Shown: positions 1-11,618, numbered from the stretch's first letter. The stretch: DNA of 64,000 nt from Sceloporus undulatus (GCF_019175285.1 NC_056528.1:46234824-46298823), one strand, 5' to 3'. Numbers and translations: made by a program. Notes: a model not told the origin generated them from the letters alone.

Positions 1-984
1 TTTTGTCGTGTCTTCCTTGGTTGCCTTGTCATCTGTCTTCCTTGGTTCTGAAGTCCCTTTCCCAGTCTGTTCTTAAGACTCCACTCTTAAATTAGTAGAG
101 TCTCAAGCTGCACTGAAATGAATGGATGCATCCATGATTTTTAAGCTGGAAGCCTATGCACAAATCCTGGGAATCTGGAAGTAAATTCAATGGGTCAGGA
201 CTTGGCTGTTAAGCAAATATGGATTGAATGGGTCAGCTCTAGTTGGGACTAAGAATTGGACGGAGTCTGGTGTCTGCTTTTTCTTGTAGGCCTTGCACTG
301 CCAATGTGCTGGTCATTCATTGTAACCATATCTATGTCATGGAGCTTTTAGCTGCTATCGAAAACCACGTGGGCTGGCTTTAATTTTGTAACCTGCCCCT
401 GCTAAATTACACAACCGTTGTTCTACATGATCAGTATTAGTATTATAAATGTCACAATCCTTGTTGCAGTGATCATTTTATCTCATTTATTTTGGTATTA
501 AATATATTGATAGGCACTGTAATTTTCTTACCTTCCTGCTGTTATATTTGAGTTAAATAGGCCCCTTTGCCTTAAAAAAAAGAAAGGACAAAAGGTACTT
601 CAGGCTTCAGTATACTTCCTCAGATGCATTTAGTAGAAAGTGCATTCACAAAATCTCATGCAGGCAACCTTTTTTATTCCAGTTAGTCTCAAAGGTGCTA
701 TAATAATAACTAATAATAATAAGCTTGATTTATATCCTGCCTCTCTGTCCATGGCAATCGACTATAAGATCTCTCTACATACTAATTCCACAGACTAACA
801 CGACTATATCCTTGAACTGTATTCCAAGCATGTTTGCTCAGAAGTAAGTGCCACCAACTTCAGTGGGTCTTGCATACGCTTATGACGATTCTAGAGCAGA
901 TCATTAAACAGACGGTTTGCAACCTCTTAGAAAACAATGCTATAAAACATGTCTAAAATGGATACTTTCCAACTAGACAATCCG
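1..984. other. Intergenic stretch, no gene recognised
   Basis: No coding signal seen. A short block at about 618-705 (cctcagatgcatttagtaga, then agttagtctcaaaggtgcta) belongs to the same repeat as the palindrome near 59.0-59.2 kb and the block near 62.76-63.15 kb. A block at about 706-775 resembles the AT-rich, reversed 3' end of an L2-type LINE. Confidence 0.4.
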
Positions 985-2150
985 TCATAAGAGTGAGCAT
1001 GATTGAAGCACTACATCCTTACTTTCCTCAGACTAAAACAGCATCTAACAAAAACTGCAGATTCAACATGATCTTGCTTGCCCAAGATGCAGATGATGAA
1101 GAAATCCTTTTGAGCAAACCTAATATGGATATATGACTTGTCACGCATGAACAACTCAAAGCAGCTTAGTTACAGGCGTATGAACTTACCCATGATCCGA
1201 AGGCTGTGTCATTTCCCCCCTTCATGCTCACTCACTGTTTAACAAGGAAAATTCTAGTCTTGAGTCTCAAATGATCTCCCATGAGCCACCTGCTGAAGAA
1301 AACAATTTTCATGTTTTCCAAATGGCATGATGCAGCAGCCATCCGAACATGTTTCTCGTGATGAGAAGCAACCAACCAAGACCGAAATGTCTCTTGATGT
1401 TCCTACAATCTCACATGGAGATGCATTTGAAATTTATGAGCTAGATGCTGCAGCACCATTTTAGCCACAGCCTGGAAACATGTCAGAGTGCATTGCAAGG
1501 GAGAAGTCTAGAATCAACCAAACTGTGCCGGAAAAGCAATCCTTCAGTGCTCCTTTCTCACACCAGATTGATTTCAACCTTCTTAGAAGCTTCTGAAGAT
1601 AGATTGCAAGTGGCATCAAGAAAAGAAATGTTGGAGGAAACAGGAGATGAAGGATTTCAACTCAGATTGAGTCAGTGTAGGTCTGCATCCTACACCTTGG
1701 TAGGAGAAAATGGAGGACCTAGTGGTTTCAATGTTGGACTACACCTCTGAACACCAGGGTTCAATTCCTCACTCAGCCATAAAACCCACTGAGTAACCTT
1801 AGACATGTCACACTCTCTCAGCCTCAGGCGAAGGCAATGGCAAACCTCCTCTGAGTAAATCTTACCAAGAACACCCCAATATTAGGTTTGTCATAGGGTC
1901 GCCTTAAGTTGGAAAGGCCCACAACAAGAAGGAAATATTTGTCAGGGTCTGTGCCTCAAATAGCATGCTCCCTTGATGGAGAGTACTAGAGTTTCTTCTG
2001 GACACAAAAAGTAGGGAGCTAGAACAATGTTTTAAACAGTGAAGAGGAGGAATCTGATCTTGTCACTGAACTAGAGGACAAGGAGCGCAGAAAAACGCCA
2101 GCCTTAAATAATCCAAATAGAAGTCCAAGAGGTCCATAGCCAACCTGGCC
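985..2150 (+). pseudogene. Decayed partial copy of the ERCC6L C-terminal region, inverted relative to the gene
   Basis: Plus-strand translation matches the low-complexity C-terminal half of the ERCC6L protein encoded on the minus strand at 12905-17313. Recognisable matches in order: a QDADDEEIL/NMDI segment near 1080-1135 (gene: QDVDNEQML/NMDIS), HDPKAVS near 1192 (gene: HDPKAMS), EIYELDAAAPF near 1431 (gene: EIYELDAAVSF), then SEDRLQVASRKEML and DEGFQLRL at about 1597-1670 (gene: SEDELQVVSKEEM, NEGFQLRM), and an acidic SEEEESDLVTELED segment near 2040. Several in-frame stops and frame changes lie between them, and a SINE (1709-1931) splits the last part, so it is not functional. The matching part of the gene lies in one exon, so the sequence cannot show whether this copy came by retroposition or by segmental duplication. 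The start is approximate; weak similarity may begin near 945. Confidence 0.75.
1709..1931 (+). mobile_element. tRNA-headed SINE inserted in the ERCC6L pseudogene
   Basis: Head has an A-box-like tract and the B box GGTTCAATTCC. The body contains the family core CACACTCTCTCAGCCTCA and GGCAATGGCAAACCTCCTCT, and the tail ends in a block like CATAGGGTCGCC...CACAACAAG. It is nearly full length compared with the copy at 18598-18832. Confidence 0.8.
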
Positions 2151-2247
2151 ACGGAGATGGATGGAGATTACAGTTTAATACATTTGAATCTTCCATCATT
2201 GAGGAAAGCTGGCAGAGATGAGCTCTTCCAGAGCTCTGGCTCTCAAT

Positions 2248-2558
2248 GGACTTTATCACATGGGGAAAGTCAGGGACTTAAATAGTGATTATCCCATGAA
2301 AAATCATGCGATAGTGATTAAGATTTCCACACACATTGCAATTAAAGAGTCATTATCCTGGGAATAACTAGGGAATCACCAGCAACAAATCATTCACCAT
2401 ATTTCCCCGTGAATGATTTGTTGCGGTTCATTGCCTGGTTGTTCCCAGGATAATGGCTCTTTAATCGCGACATTGTGTGGAAATCTTAATCGCGATTGCA
2501 TGATTTTCACGGGATAATCACTATATAAACCCCTGATTTTCCCTGTGTGATAAAGTCC
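2248..2558. mobile_element. Foldback MITE with TTTATCACA termini (311 bp)
   Basis: Near-perfect palindrome. The outer arms are GGACTTTATCACATGGGGAA and its reverse complement at the right end, and the arms continue inward to a short loop around 2400. Matching internal segments include AACAAATCATTCAC on the left and GTGAATGATTTGTT on the right. No coding capacity. A related copy lies at 29423-29727. I could not see a convincing target-site duplication, so the superfamily is left open. Confidence 0.75.
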
Positions 2559-2566
2559 ACTGAGGT

Positions 2567-3069
2567 GGTGTACATATATATTGGGGATGCATCAATTCAG
2601 GCCACAGCTCAAGACTCACAAGATGGCATGCTCTTCCCACCAAGCATCTCCTACAAACACAAAACACAGTCAGAACCCATCTCCCAGAACGTTCTCAGAC
2701 AAGGGAAATTGGAAGTATAATCCAATGGCAATCTGAATGCAATCATGGGGTTTAACGTTATTGTGTGATAGACTGCCACACGCAATTTCGGGCAATGGGA
2801 AGTCAATCTGAATGCAATCATGGGGTTTCACGTTATTGTGTGAGAGGTGATTACATACAATTTTGGGCAATGGCAAGCTATTTTCGGGCAATGGGAAGTC
2901 AGTTCGAGCGCAATTCGAATTCACATAAATTTGCTGAATTAGCGAATACATGTGAATGTTTTTGGCCCCACTTTCTTTTCATTCGAAATTAAGAGAAATT
3001 CGTCCGTGTGATAAACTCCCCAGACACCAGAATTTGTAGAAAGGGTAGGCAGTGAATTCTTGCATATAA
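2567..3069. repeat. Short tandem-like repeats with CAATCTGAATGCAATCATGG units
   Basis: A unit of about 45 bp starts at 2729 and again at 2804 (75-bp period), with GGCAATGGGAAG-type segments repeated at about 2791, 2868 and 2889. The region ends near 3007-3020 in GTGTGATAAACTCC, which resembles the terminus of the foldback MITE at 2248-2558. It may be a larger relative of that element. Confidence 0.5.
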
Positions 3070-3240
3070 CACACTGCAGAAATAAACCAGTTTCACACCA
3101 CTTTAACTGCCCTGGATCAATGCTAGGGAATTCTCTAAGAGAGCACTCTGCTGCTACCACAAACTACAGTTCCCCTGATTCCCTAGCACTGAGCCAGAGC
3201 AGTTAAATCAGTCTCAAACTGGATTATTTCTGCAATGTCT
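3070..3240. mobile_element. Foldback MITE, hAT-like (CACTGCAGAAATAATCCAG family)
   Basis: Begins CACACTGCAGAAATAAACCA and ends in the inverted form GGATTATTTCTGCAATGT. The arms share TTTAACTGCCCTGG and CCCTAGCACTGAGCCAG. One of many copies in the window (11.4, 18.0-19.6, 43.2 and 45.4 kb). The hAT label is tentative because no 8-bp target duplication was confirmed. Confidence 0.7.
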
Positions 3241-4919
3241 TTTCAGTTTGGTGCTGAATGACGTGAGTTCAATAACTGTTCACAGACAGCTGATACATTT
3301 GGGGGGTCTACTCCATCAGGAGCTAAAGAGATAAAATCAGACCAGAAAATATGAGCCAGACGATATTTAAAAACAGAAAGACGGAAAAATCAGCAAACAG
3401 CTTGACGCTCTATGAAACCCGACTGCAGCTTGTCTGCAGACTGAAGATAAAAATACATATGCTCACTAAAAAAATTCAGGAGCAGCCAGTAGCAATAATT
3501 AAAGGCAGCAAAATTAAACACCACAAACAATGTATAAAAAGAAATTATGAGACTGTTACATGCGCACGCATGCATGCATATTTGACTTGCCTTTATTCTT
3601 GTAAATAAGGGCAATTCAAGTGTGCGCTATCACAAGAAAGGAAGAATTCCTGGAAGTAACAAAGCCACACACACACACACAATCTGGATCCTTCTTGCTA
3701 TCGGAACAGGTAACCCTGTAGTAAAAGTGGCATGCGGAAAGATGCCATCAAAGATATCAGTGATGAACACTCAGGTTTAAACTTAATTTCTAGTCCCAAC
3801 TAGAGTAGATTCCCGATTCAACAGAATTTACAATGGATTGATTCAATGGGTTTACTCTGCCATACCTTACAATACCTAGTTTTGCAAGAGTAGTCCCAGT
3901 TACTCCTTTGTCATCCTACTTTTTCAGTTGCTTTTAAAATGTCCCAGTTTCTTTCTCCTCTTCCCACTTTCTGCCTTTGTGCTCAGCTTATTTCCAATTG
4001 TTGCAAATCCAGTGCAAAGTGCAAAAATAGTAATGCAGCTTAACAGTATGGAGAATAGTGGGCAAAGTCCTTCCCAATGAACTCAGGCAAAAGCAAGCTG
4101 CTGCAACCTGGGCCAGTTTTTTTGTTCTTCCTCATTAATCCCTTTTGCCTTCTTGACCATTTCCAAAATTGGGACCCAAAACGGTTTAGTCTAAAGCCAT
4201 AACAGTTAAAGTGGTATAAAACTGCACTGCAGCTGCCATTCCCTTTCTTTCAGGGTGAGAGAGTGTGACTTTCCTAAAGTCAACCATGGCTGAACAAAAG
4301 ATCCAAATGCTGTTTTCCTGGAGCCCTTCCAACCCAATATTCAAAACCACTTACAGCATGCTGGCTTGCACAAAGAAGCTGTAGATAATGCCATTAGAGC
4401 TGGAAGCAGAAGCCCCATTTCTGCAACTGCTTGGCAAATGAACCAGACATCCGAAAGTGATGCAAGCCGACAGTCCTGACTTATCAAGCAACTCATCGCT
4501 AAGGCATCCCTTGGCGTAGAAGTGGCATTCTATAATGAGACGTACAACAGAGATGAAACGCGATTCATTAGAACGACAGGAAAATCAATATACGCATTCA
4601 TGTCAATGGGGGCTGTTTTTGAAAAATAAATCATCCGAAACAAAATGCTGCTTCATATCCTTGCCGTCGATCTCTTCTACGAATCCCCAAAGAGAATGTC
4701 ACTTCATTGATGCCGTCGGACCACAATTTTTAAACAACCACCAGTCAAGATTGCTTTATCAATGGATTCCTATACTGACAGGGCTGGATTGGATGTCCTC
4801 TGGCTTCCTTGGCAACTCTATGATCATCCTCTACTGGTGCATTGCATATAACAAATTCATGGTTTTGCTTCCCATAGTGAACATACATAGGGCTTACCTT
4901 TTTTTCTTTCCTAATGGAG
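3241..4919. other. Intergenic stretch, no gene recognised
   Basis: Contains an (AC)n run at about 3667-3681 and, at about 3900-4090, a reversed copy of a dispersed repeat that also occurs at 40185-40400 and 41935-42070 (shared segments such as TTTTCAGTTGCTTTTAAAAT in this orientation). No coding signal is supported. Confidence 0.4.
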
Positions 4920-5121
4920 ACTATATAATAATAATAATAAAATTTTTATTTATATCCCGCCCTTCTTACAATCAGGGCAGCGCACAACAGGATTAAAATA
5001 CAATTGAAACACAAAGACAAGAAAGATTAAAATACATATACAGCAATTATAAAAAATAACAAACAAAAAGCCCCATAGCCCAACCTCTTGGCCACGGAAG
5101 AGGAGGGAGGCCCACAGGATT

Positions 5122-8100
5122 TTATTCGGGGAATGCCTGTTGGAACAGGAAGGTTTTCAAATCCTTCCTGAATTGGGCCAGGGTGGTGGACGAGCGGAGC
5201 TCGGTGGGCAGCGTGTTCCAAAGGGCTGGGGCAGCCGTGGAAAATGTCCTCCGTGTGGTGGAGGCTAACCTGGCCCCAGGCACCTTTAGTAATTGCTGCC
5301 CAAACGTTCTGAGGGTGCGAGGCGGAATATATGGGGAGAGGCGGTCCTTTAGGTATCCTGGGCCCAAGCCATTTAGGGCTTTATAGGTAATTACCAACGC
5401 CTTATATTGAGCTCGGAAGCGGATGGGCAGCCAATGGAGGTCTTTCAAGACCGGTGTTATATGGCTGGTCCTGGAAGCACCAGTGACCAGCCGGGCTGCC
5501 ATGTTCTGCACCATTTGTAGCTTCCGAGTTTGGTATAAGGGTTGCCCCATGTAGAGTACATTGCAGAAGTCCAGTCTCGAAGTTACCAGAGCATGTACAA
5601 CAGTTTCTAGGTCCCTCTGGGCCAGGTATGGGCGCAGCTGGCGAATCAGCCGAAGCTGATAACAGGTGCTCTTGACCGTCGCATTCACCTGAGCTGTCAG
5701 GTGGAGCGACGAGTCAAGAAGCACCCCCAGACTGCGCACGGAGTCCTTCACAGGGAGCGTGACCCCGTTCAGGACAGGTGGAACCACCGCCATTCCTGGA
5801 CCAGGAGAACCTATCACTAGTACCTCCGTTTTCTCTGGATTCAATTTGAGTCGGTTTTCCCTCATCCAGCCCATTACTGACTCCAGACAGGCCACGAGAG
5901 GAGAGACGCCATCCCCAGTCACTGCATCAGTCGGAGACATGGAGAAAATAATTTGGGTGTCATCAGCGTACTGATAACCCCGCGCCCCATGTCTCCGGAT
6001 GATCTCTCCCAGCGGTTTCATGTACAGTGGTACCCCGGGATACGAATGCGCCGGGTTACGAATTTTTCGGGATACGAAAAAATCCCATAGGGATTTATTG
6101 CTTCGGCTTACGAAGGTTTCTTCGGGTTACGAAAAAACCGCGGCGCTATTTTCCGCCACCGGAGGGCAGCAGAGAGCTATTTTTCCATTAGCGCCTATGG
6201 GAATTCGGCTTACGAAGGTATTTCGGGTTACGAAATTAACCGCGGAACGAATTAATTTCGTAACCCGGGGTACCACTGTAAATGTTAAAGAGCATGGGAG
6301 ACAGAATGGCTCCTTGAGGGACCCCAGTTTTAAGGGGCCTCTCATCAGAGCACACGTCTCCCAGCTGCACCATCTGGGACCTCCCGGAGAGGTAGGACCG
6401 GAACCACTGGAACGCAGTGCCCCCGATCCCCACCTCTGCCAGGCGCCCCAGAAGGATACCATGGTCTATGGTATCGAAAGCCGCTGAGATGTCCAAGAGC
6501 ACCAACAGGGACACGCTTCCCCTGTCGATGCTCAGACGGAGATCATCGACCAAGGCGACCATGGCCGTCTCAACCCCGTAACCCGCCCGGAAGCCAGTTT
6601 GAAATGGGTCCAAATAATCCGTTTCATCCAAGACCGCCTGAAGCTGGATCGCAACCGCCCTCTCGATCACCTTACCCAAAAATGGAAGCAGCGAAACAGG
6701 CCGATAATTATTATGTACCAGGGGGTCGAGGGAGGGCTTTTTTAAAATAGCTTTTACAATGGCCAATTTAAGTTGTGATGGAAATAGCCCATCCCTCAGA
6801 GATGTGTTAACTATCCGGCGTAACAATGATGTTACCGCCGGTCCCCCCTGGGCCGCTAACCATGAGGGACAGGGATCAAGAGAGCAGGTTGTTTTCCGAA
6901 CACTTCCAAGGATCTTGTCCACATCCTCGGTACTCACCAACTCAAACTGATCCAGTTTAACATAGTCCACAGAGGCTCTGGACACTTCTACCCTAGGTTC
7001 TGCTGAAATGTCGGCGTTCAGACCTTCGCTTATACGAGAGGTTTTATCCGCAAAAAAGTCGTTAAACAAGTCACAGCAGGCCTTAGAAGGTTCAAGGATC
7101 TGGTTCAGGGTGGGAGGGAGCTGAGTTAACTCCCTAACCACCCTGAACAACTCTGCCGGACGCGACTCCGCGGACGCAATACGAGCACCATAGAACGAAT
7201 TCTTTGTTGCTCGTATTGCCTCTCCGTAGTCCTTTAACAGTTGGTCTAGGAGAGCCTTGTCGTGTAAGCGAAGGTGTTTCCGCCAACGGTACTCTAGCCG
7301 TCGCAGAACCCGCTTCCTCGCCCGGAGATCTTCCGTATACCAGGGCTTACGTTTGGAAGCGGGCCTGAGAGGGCGCTTGGGAGCGATACTGTGTATAGCC
7401 CTAGAGAGACCGGTATTCCAAATACCGGTGAGGGCATCAACAGAGTCGCCGTCATTGCCAACCGTGAGCCCCTCTAAGGCTTCCTGGAACCTCTCAGGTT
7501 CCATCAGCCTTCGAGGGTGGACCATCCTAACTGGTCCGCCACCCCTGGGGGGGATCTGGGTAGAGGCCTTGATTTTCACCTCTACCAGAAAATGATCCGT
7601 CCATGGCAGGGGGGAAATATTAGCTATTTCCACCCACGGATTTTCCGCATCCGAACAGAAGACCAAATCGAGAGTATTACCCGCGCAATGCGTAGGACCC
7701 TGTATCAGCTGGGACAGGCCCATGGCCGCCATGGTCTCCATGAATTCCCGAGCCGCACCAGATGGAACATGGCTGGCCGTGAGGGAGATGTTGAAGTCGC
7801 CCAGGACAAGAAGCCTGGGCGTCTCCAACATCAGCTCAGCGACCAGCTATGTCAGCTCGTTAAGGAAGTCCGCTAATGCACGGGGTGGCCGATACACTAA
7901 CAGAATCCCTAGACTGTCCCTAGCCTTTAGGGTCAGGTAAATACACTCGATATAGGAGGTCTGTCGGATGTGGTTCCTGGTGAGGGACACGGTGTTCCTA
8001 TGTATCAAGGCCACACACCCCCCGCCCACCTAACCTGCGCTGGGCCTTCACCGAGAACCCAGCAGGCAGGGCCTGAGCCCACACAGCATCTCCTTCAGGC

Positions 8101-8417
8101 CCAAGCCAGGTCTCGGTAATGCATGCCAGGTCACATTTACTGTCCTCCACCATATCGTGGAGGAGGTGGGTCTTGTTGTTGATAGACCTGGCATTGCACA
8201 GGAGCAGCGACAGGGTTTGTGGCACGGTTGGAGTGACCCTCAGGTCCTTCAGGTTGGGAGGGGGACAGGAAGGCGAGATAGATATGATGCATCGATCACG
8301 CCTTCCCCTGGAACGGAAGTCCCTTCTCCCACCGCCATATCTCCCCCCTGCCCCACACAACCTCAATTGGAGCTCCGCCCGCAATGATGTTATCCCCGGC
8401 CCAGGCATCCCCCGCAT
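5122..8417 (-). pseudogene. LINE ORF2: endonuclease and reverse transcriptase, lightly broken
   Basis: Encodes an AP-type endonuclease domain (about 7400-8300) followed by a reverse transcriptase (about 5600-6900) with the YADD active site, and a C-terminal region ending FLFQQAFPE. Damage visible: a frame change between about 8000 and 8029 in the endonuclease part, one in-frame TAG at 7847-7849, and the transposon insertion at 6025-6278. On either side of that insertion the reading frame is continuous (LFNIY before, MKPLGE after), and the two sides are in register when the insertion plus one TA is discounted. No separate ORF1 was recognised upstream. The function applies to the element only, namely target-primed reverse transcription. 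Confidence 0.85.
6025..6278. mobile_element. pogo/Tigger-like MITE (254 bp) inside the LINE ORF, TA target duplication
   Basis: Terminal inverted repeats: left CAGTGGTACCCCGGGATACG, right the inverse of CAGTGGTACCCCGGGTTACG. TA flanks on both sides (6023-6024 and 6279-6280) form the target duplication expected of Tc1/mariner-pogo elements. Internal subterminal repeats of the type GGGTTACGAA and GGCTTACGAA occur several times in both orientations. No transposase is encoded. Confidence 0.9.
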
Positions 8418-8545
8418 CCCTATCCTCCCCCCACCCTTCTATGGCTACTGAAGGAGCAGAGGTTAGCCACCACAGGCATCCTCCACTCCCGGGCTAGTCT
8501 AAAGCCTCCCTATCCCAATAAGAACTGCGCAATTGCGCAGTTTCG

Positions 8546-8555
8546 NNNNNNNNNN
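8546..8555. other. Assembly gap (10 N)
   Basis: Ten Ns at the edge of the first tandem promoter unit of the LINE, so the number of units may be under-represented. Confidence 0.95.
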
Positions 8556-8982
8556 CAGCTGTGCTCCTTCAGTCCGTGGGCGGCACTCCCGGGGCGGTGC
8601 GCAGATGCGCACCTCCGACACCCCGGGAGGAGGCCGCCCGGCAGAGAGCGCGACGCTGGCAGGTGGCAAGGGTCCGGCGGGGAGGAGGCAAAGGGGGGCC
8701 TGTCGAGAGGGTCCGGTTCCCCGGCTTTATACTCGCCCCTCTCACCGGCGAGCTCCTCCCAGGCTTCCCCCAGGTGTTCCTTTAAAGGCCCCGCTCACTG
8801 GCCGCCAAACACCAAGGCCAGGACGCCAAGGAAAAGAGTCCCACAGCTGTGCTCCTTCAGTCCGTGGGCGGCACTCCCGGGGCGGTGCGCAAATGAGCAC
8901 CTCCGACACCCCGGGAGGAGGCCGCCCGGCAGAGAGCGCGACGCTGGCAGGTGGCAAGGGTCCGGCGGGGAGGAGGCAAAGT
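8556..8982 (-). repeat. Tandem GC-rich 5' UTR units of the LINE (289-bp period)
   Basis: CAGCTGTGCTCCTTCAGTCC begins at 8556 and again at 8845. The two units are almost identical through GGGGAGGAGGCAAAG, where the second stops at a TGTATATATA boundary that should be the 5' end of the insertion. Tandem GC-rich monomers at a LINE 5' end usually act as its promoter. That role is inferred from other LINEs, not shown here. Confidence 0.7.
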
Positions 8983-11399
8983 GTATATATACACTTTTTT
9001 CACACACACACACACATACTTTCTCCAAGCTTTGCCTTTGCACCAGGTGTTTTTAAGACCAAGCTTCAATATTTGGTTAGGAAATGTAAAGCCTGGGAGC
9101 AATGCATTGAGATATGCTCCTATTTAGGCATTTATTTATATATGTACTTAGCCCAGCTTGGTTTTTGCTGGGTAAAATTAATTATTCTTTTAATCTATCG
9201 ATTTAATTTTGTACGTCGCATACTGCAAGCCCTCAGAGAGTTCATTATAATCATGCCTATTTTGTTTTGCACCTAACTGTTGATGAAGACCATTCCGGTC
9301 AAAGCAGGTTCTGGGGACCAATTTCAATTTTGTACTCTGCAAAGGCGAAGCTATGTACCTCTTGTCAGGTCCTTCATTTCAGCCTTCTGCTTCAATTTTG
9401 TATTAAGTAAATTTATAGTCTGTTTCATTTGCTAACCCTCCCATTGGCATATTTTTGCCTTTGCTTTTGAATGTTGTTTTCCCATATACCAAGGCACCTG
9501 TCTATCCTGGAGTTGATCCATGGCCATGAAAAAAGATTAGTAACGGCTGCTATTTACGACTTGTAGGGAGGTGGTGAAGATGACCTTAAAGCACCCTCCA
9601 CCCAGAATGACCAGAAGTCCTAACTGCAAAGGAGGATAAGGCACTGCAAAATGGAGGGCATTCAAGAAAAATGTAGGACATGACCAACTAAAAGCTAAAA
9701 GCAATAATGTAAATATAAATTCATGCTTCTTAGTCATGATCAAAATAGAGGACATTTTGGCATTCCTCCTGGACAGAAGGTTGAAATGTAGATCTGGGAA
9801 AAGGAGGGCATCTGGTCACCTTGCCACCACCAAGAATTATTTCCAGGTAACGAAGAACTACTATTCCTATCACTCTTCATCATGTAATAAACTGGTTGGG
9901 GCTGATGGGAACTGGGATCTGGTTCTCAAACATGTCTCCAAAACATAACATCTCCAGCCCTCAAAGTACTATGCCACTCATAGTCCAGCAACATCCGGAG
10001 GTCCACATGTTTCCCAGCATTTTGTCCTGCAGTCCAGGCTAAAGGCAAACTCTGGATCTGAAAACTGTTTAAAAATAAACCCTGTGGCATCAATAAAGAG
10101 ACACTGATGTGAGAGGCAAAGGGGAACAGGGGTCTGGTCATCTCCATCTGTGACAGAATGGGAGATCAATAGGACTTGACAGGCATACAGCTGTGTAGCT
10201 TGCAATGACGTCAAAGCACACTTTGCCTCTTTTCAGGCGTGACGTCAAGCAGCTAATGAGTCATTCCAGAAGAAGAAAGCAGGAACCTTAGTCAGTGCTA
10301 TATTTATACCCTCAAACAAAAGAGATGTACTCTGGCAAGGACTGGATGGTATTTCTGACCAAGAAAGACATGTTGGGGCTTGGCTTGTTGACCCACAAGG
10401 GGAAATGGGGAATAGTTGTATGGTCACAAGCCCGGTTCGTTTCTTTTCATGGTATCTAAATGTGAAACAAGGTGGCTGCTCACCTTCCTCAAAATGGAAC
10501 AAGGGCATGAATACAACATTTTAGCCCTTATTGGATAAGCTGGCAGGCAGGAAAATGTCCCCCCCCCCGGACTAATGCAACCTGGCATAGTTGTTTAAGT
10601 CAACCAGAGGAGAATTTGGGGACTACAACTCCCAGAATCCTTGACCGTTGGCCGTGCTGACTGAGGCTGATAGAAGGTTCAACAATATATCCTACCTCTG
10701 CTTTCAGTTAGCAACAGCTGCACTATACACTTTCCTGCAACTAACTCCCAGTTAACTCAATGCAACTTTCTTCTGAGTAGATACATACCAAGGGCTACTC
10801 TGAAAACTATTCAGGAGAAAGTGGAGAGTTAGAGCTCCATTGGACTACATTGGACTGAATATTCTCAGGTTTCCAGCATCTTCTCTTCAGGAACATTGAC
10901 AACCAGGGATCCAATTTCATAAAACCCCCTTTGCACTCCTGCTTACTGACACAGACTAAAGAGATAAGGACAGTTGCTAACAATGTCAAGTCAAATTGAT
11001 GGGGGGGGGGGGGTTGCCAATGATATATACAGAGAATAAAAATGTACATAAAGATATACAACTTCATGGCTAGAGTTATTTATATTTCCAGGGTTTTTTT
11101 CTTGCAAACAAATGGCGGAGAGGATATAACATTTATTTTAATATACTTAGAATTCTTTAAAAAAAAAAAAAGAAAGAAAAGAAACCCTAGATTTTTTAAA
11201 CTAATATTTAATTCTAATATTTCAAAAAATAAACATTGGGATGTTCAAAACACGGCACATTTGTTTCTTTGTCACATTTTGGGCCTGTTTCCTTCCAAGA
11301 ATTCACTACAAAGTGCATTTTCCCCTGCCCATCTGAACTAGTACAGTAGTCTGTGAGGTAGGCTATTGCAACAACTCTGTAAAGCAAGTCCATGTCATT
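8983..11399. other. Intergenic stretch with repeat fragments, no gene recognised
   Basis: A TGATGAAGACCATTCCGGTC segment near 9282 resembles the 3' end of an unidentified retroelement, which may continue back to about 9040. A repeat-like GGAGGGCAT/AGGACATTTTGGCATTCCTC block lies at about 9650-9830. A short ACTACAACTCCCAGAATCC block at about 10620 belongs to a foldback MITE family. Poly-C occurs at 10560, poly-G at about 11001-11012 and poly-A at about 11159. No coding signal is supported. Confidence 0.4.
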
Positions 11400-11618
11400 G
11401 GTCCAAAACACACGGCAAAAATAATCCAGTATGAGACTGCTTTAACTGCCCTGGCTCAATGTTAGAGTATTCTGGGAACTGCAGTTTTGGGAGACATTTA
11501 ACCATCTGTCAGAGAGCTCTGGGGCTACACAAAACTACAGTTCCCAGATTCTCTAACACTGAGCCAGGGCAGTTAAAGCCGTCTCAAATTGGATTATTTC
11601 TGCAGTGTGTTTTGGACC
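11400..11618. mobile_element. Foldback MITE, hAT-like (CACTGCAGAAATAATCCAG family)
   Basis: Inverted ends GGTCCAAAACACAC and GTGTGTTTTGGACC, and arms with CTTTAACTGCCCTGGCTCAA and its inverse. No coding capacity. Confidence 0.75.

Larger units (their letters stand above)
4926..8982 (-). mobile_element. L2-clade LINE, nearly full length
   Basis: A non-LTR retrotransposon reading right to left. Its 3' end lies at about 4926 in a (TAA)n-type tail followed by TTTATATCCCGCCC, a typical L2 end in reptiles. The 5' end is at about 8982 in GC-rich tandem repeats. The protein matches the L2 pattern: endonuclease motif NARSINNK, the reverse-transcriptase phrase LLDISAAFDTIDHG, GVPQGAILSP, the catalytic YADD (about 5959-5970), and a C terminus with ALWNTLPTELR. 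A 254-bp DNA transposon has inserted at 6025-6278, and a 10-N gap lies at 8546-8555. The coding part is only lightly damaged, so it is probably a young copy. Confidence 0.88.

Noticed and set aside
4535-4996. Plus-strand open frame of 153 codons
   Set aside because: Runs into the (TAA)n tail of the LINE and shows no recognisable protein feature.
8533-9276. Plus-strand frame through the N gap
   Set aside because: Antisense to the GC-rich tandem units of the LINE and built from repeat sequence.
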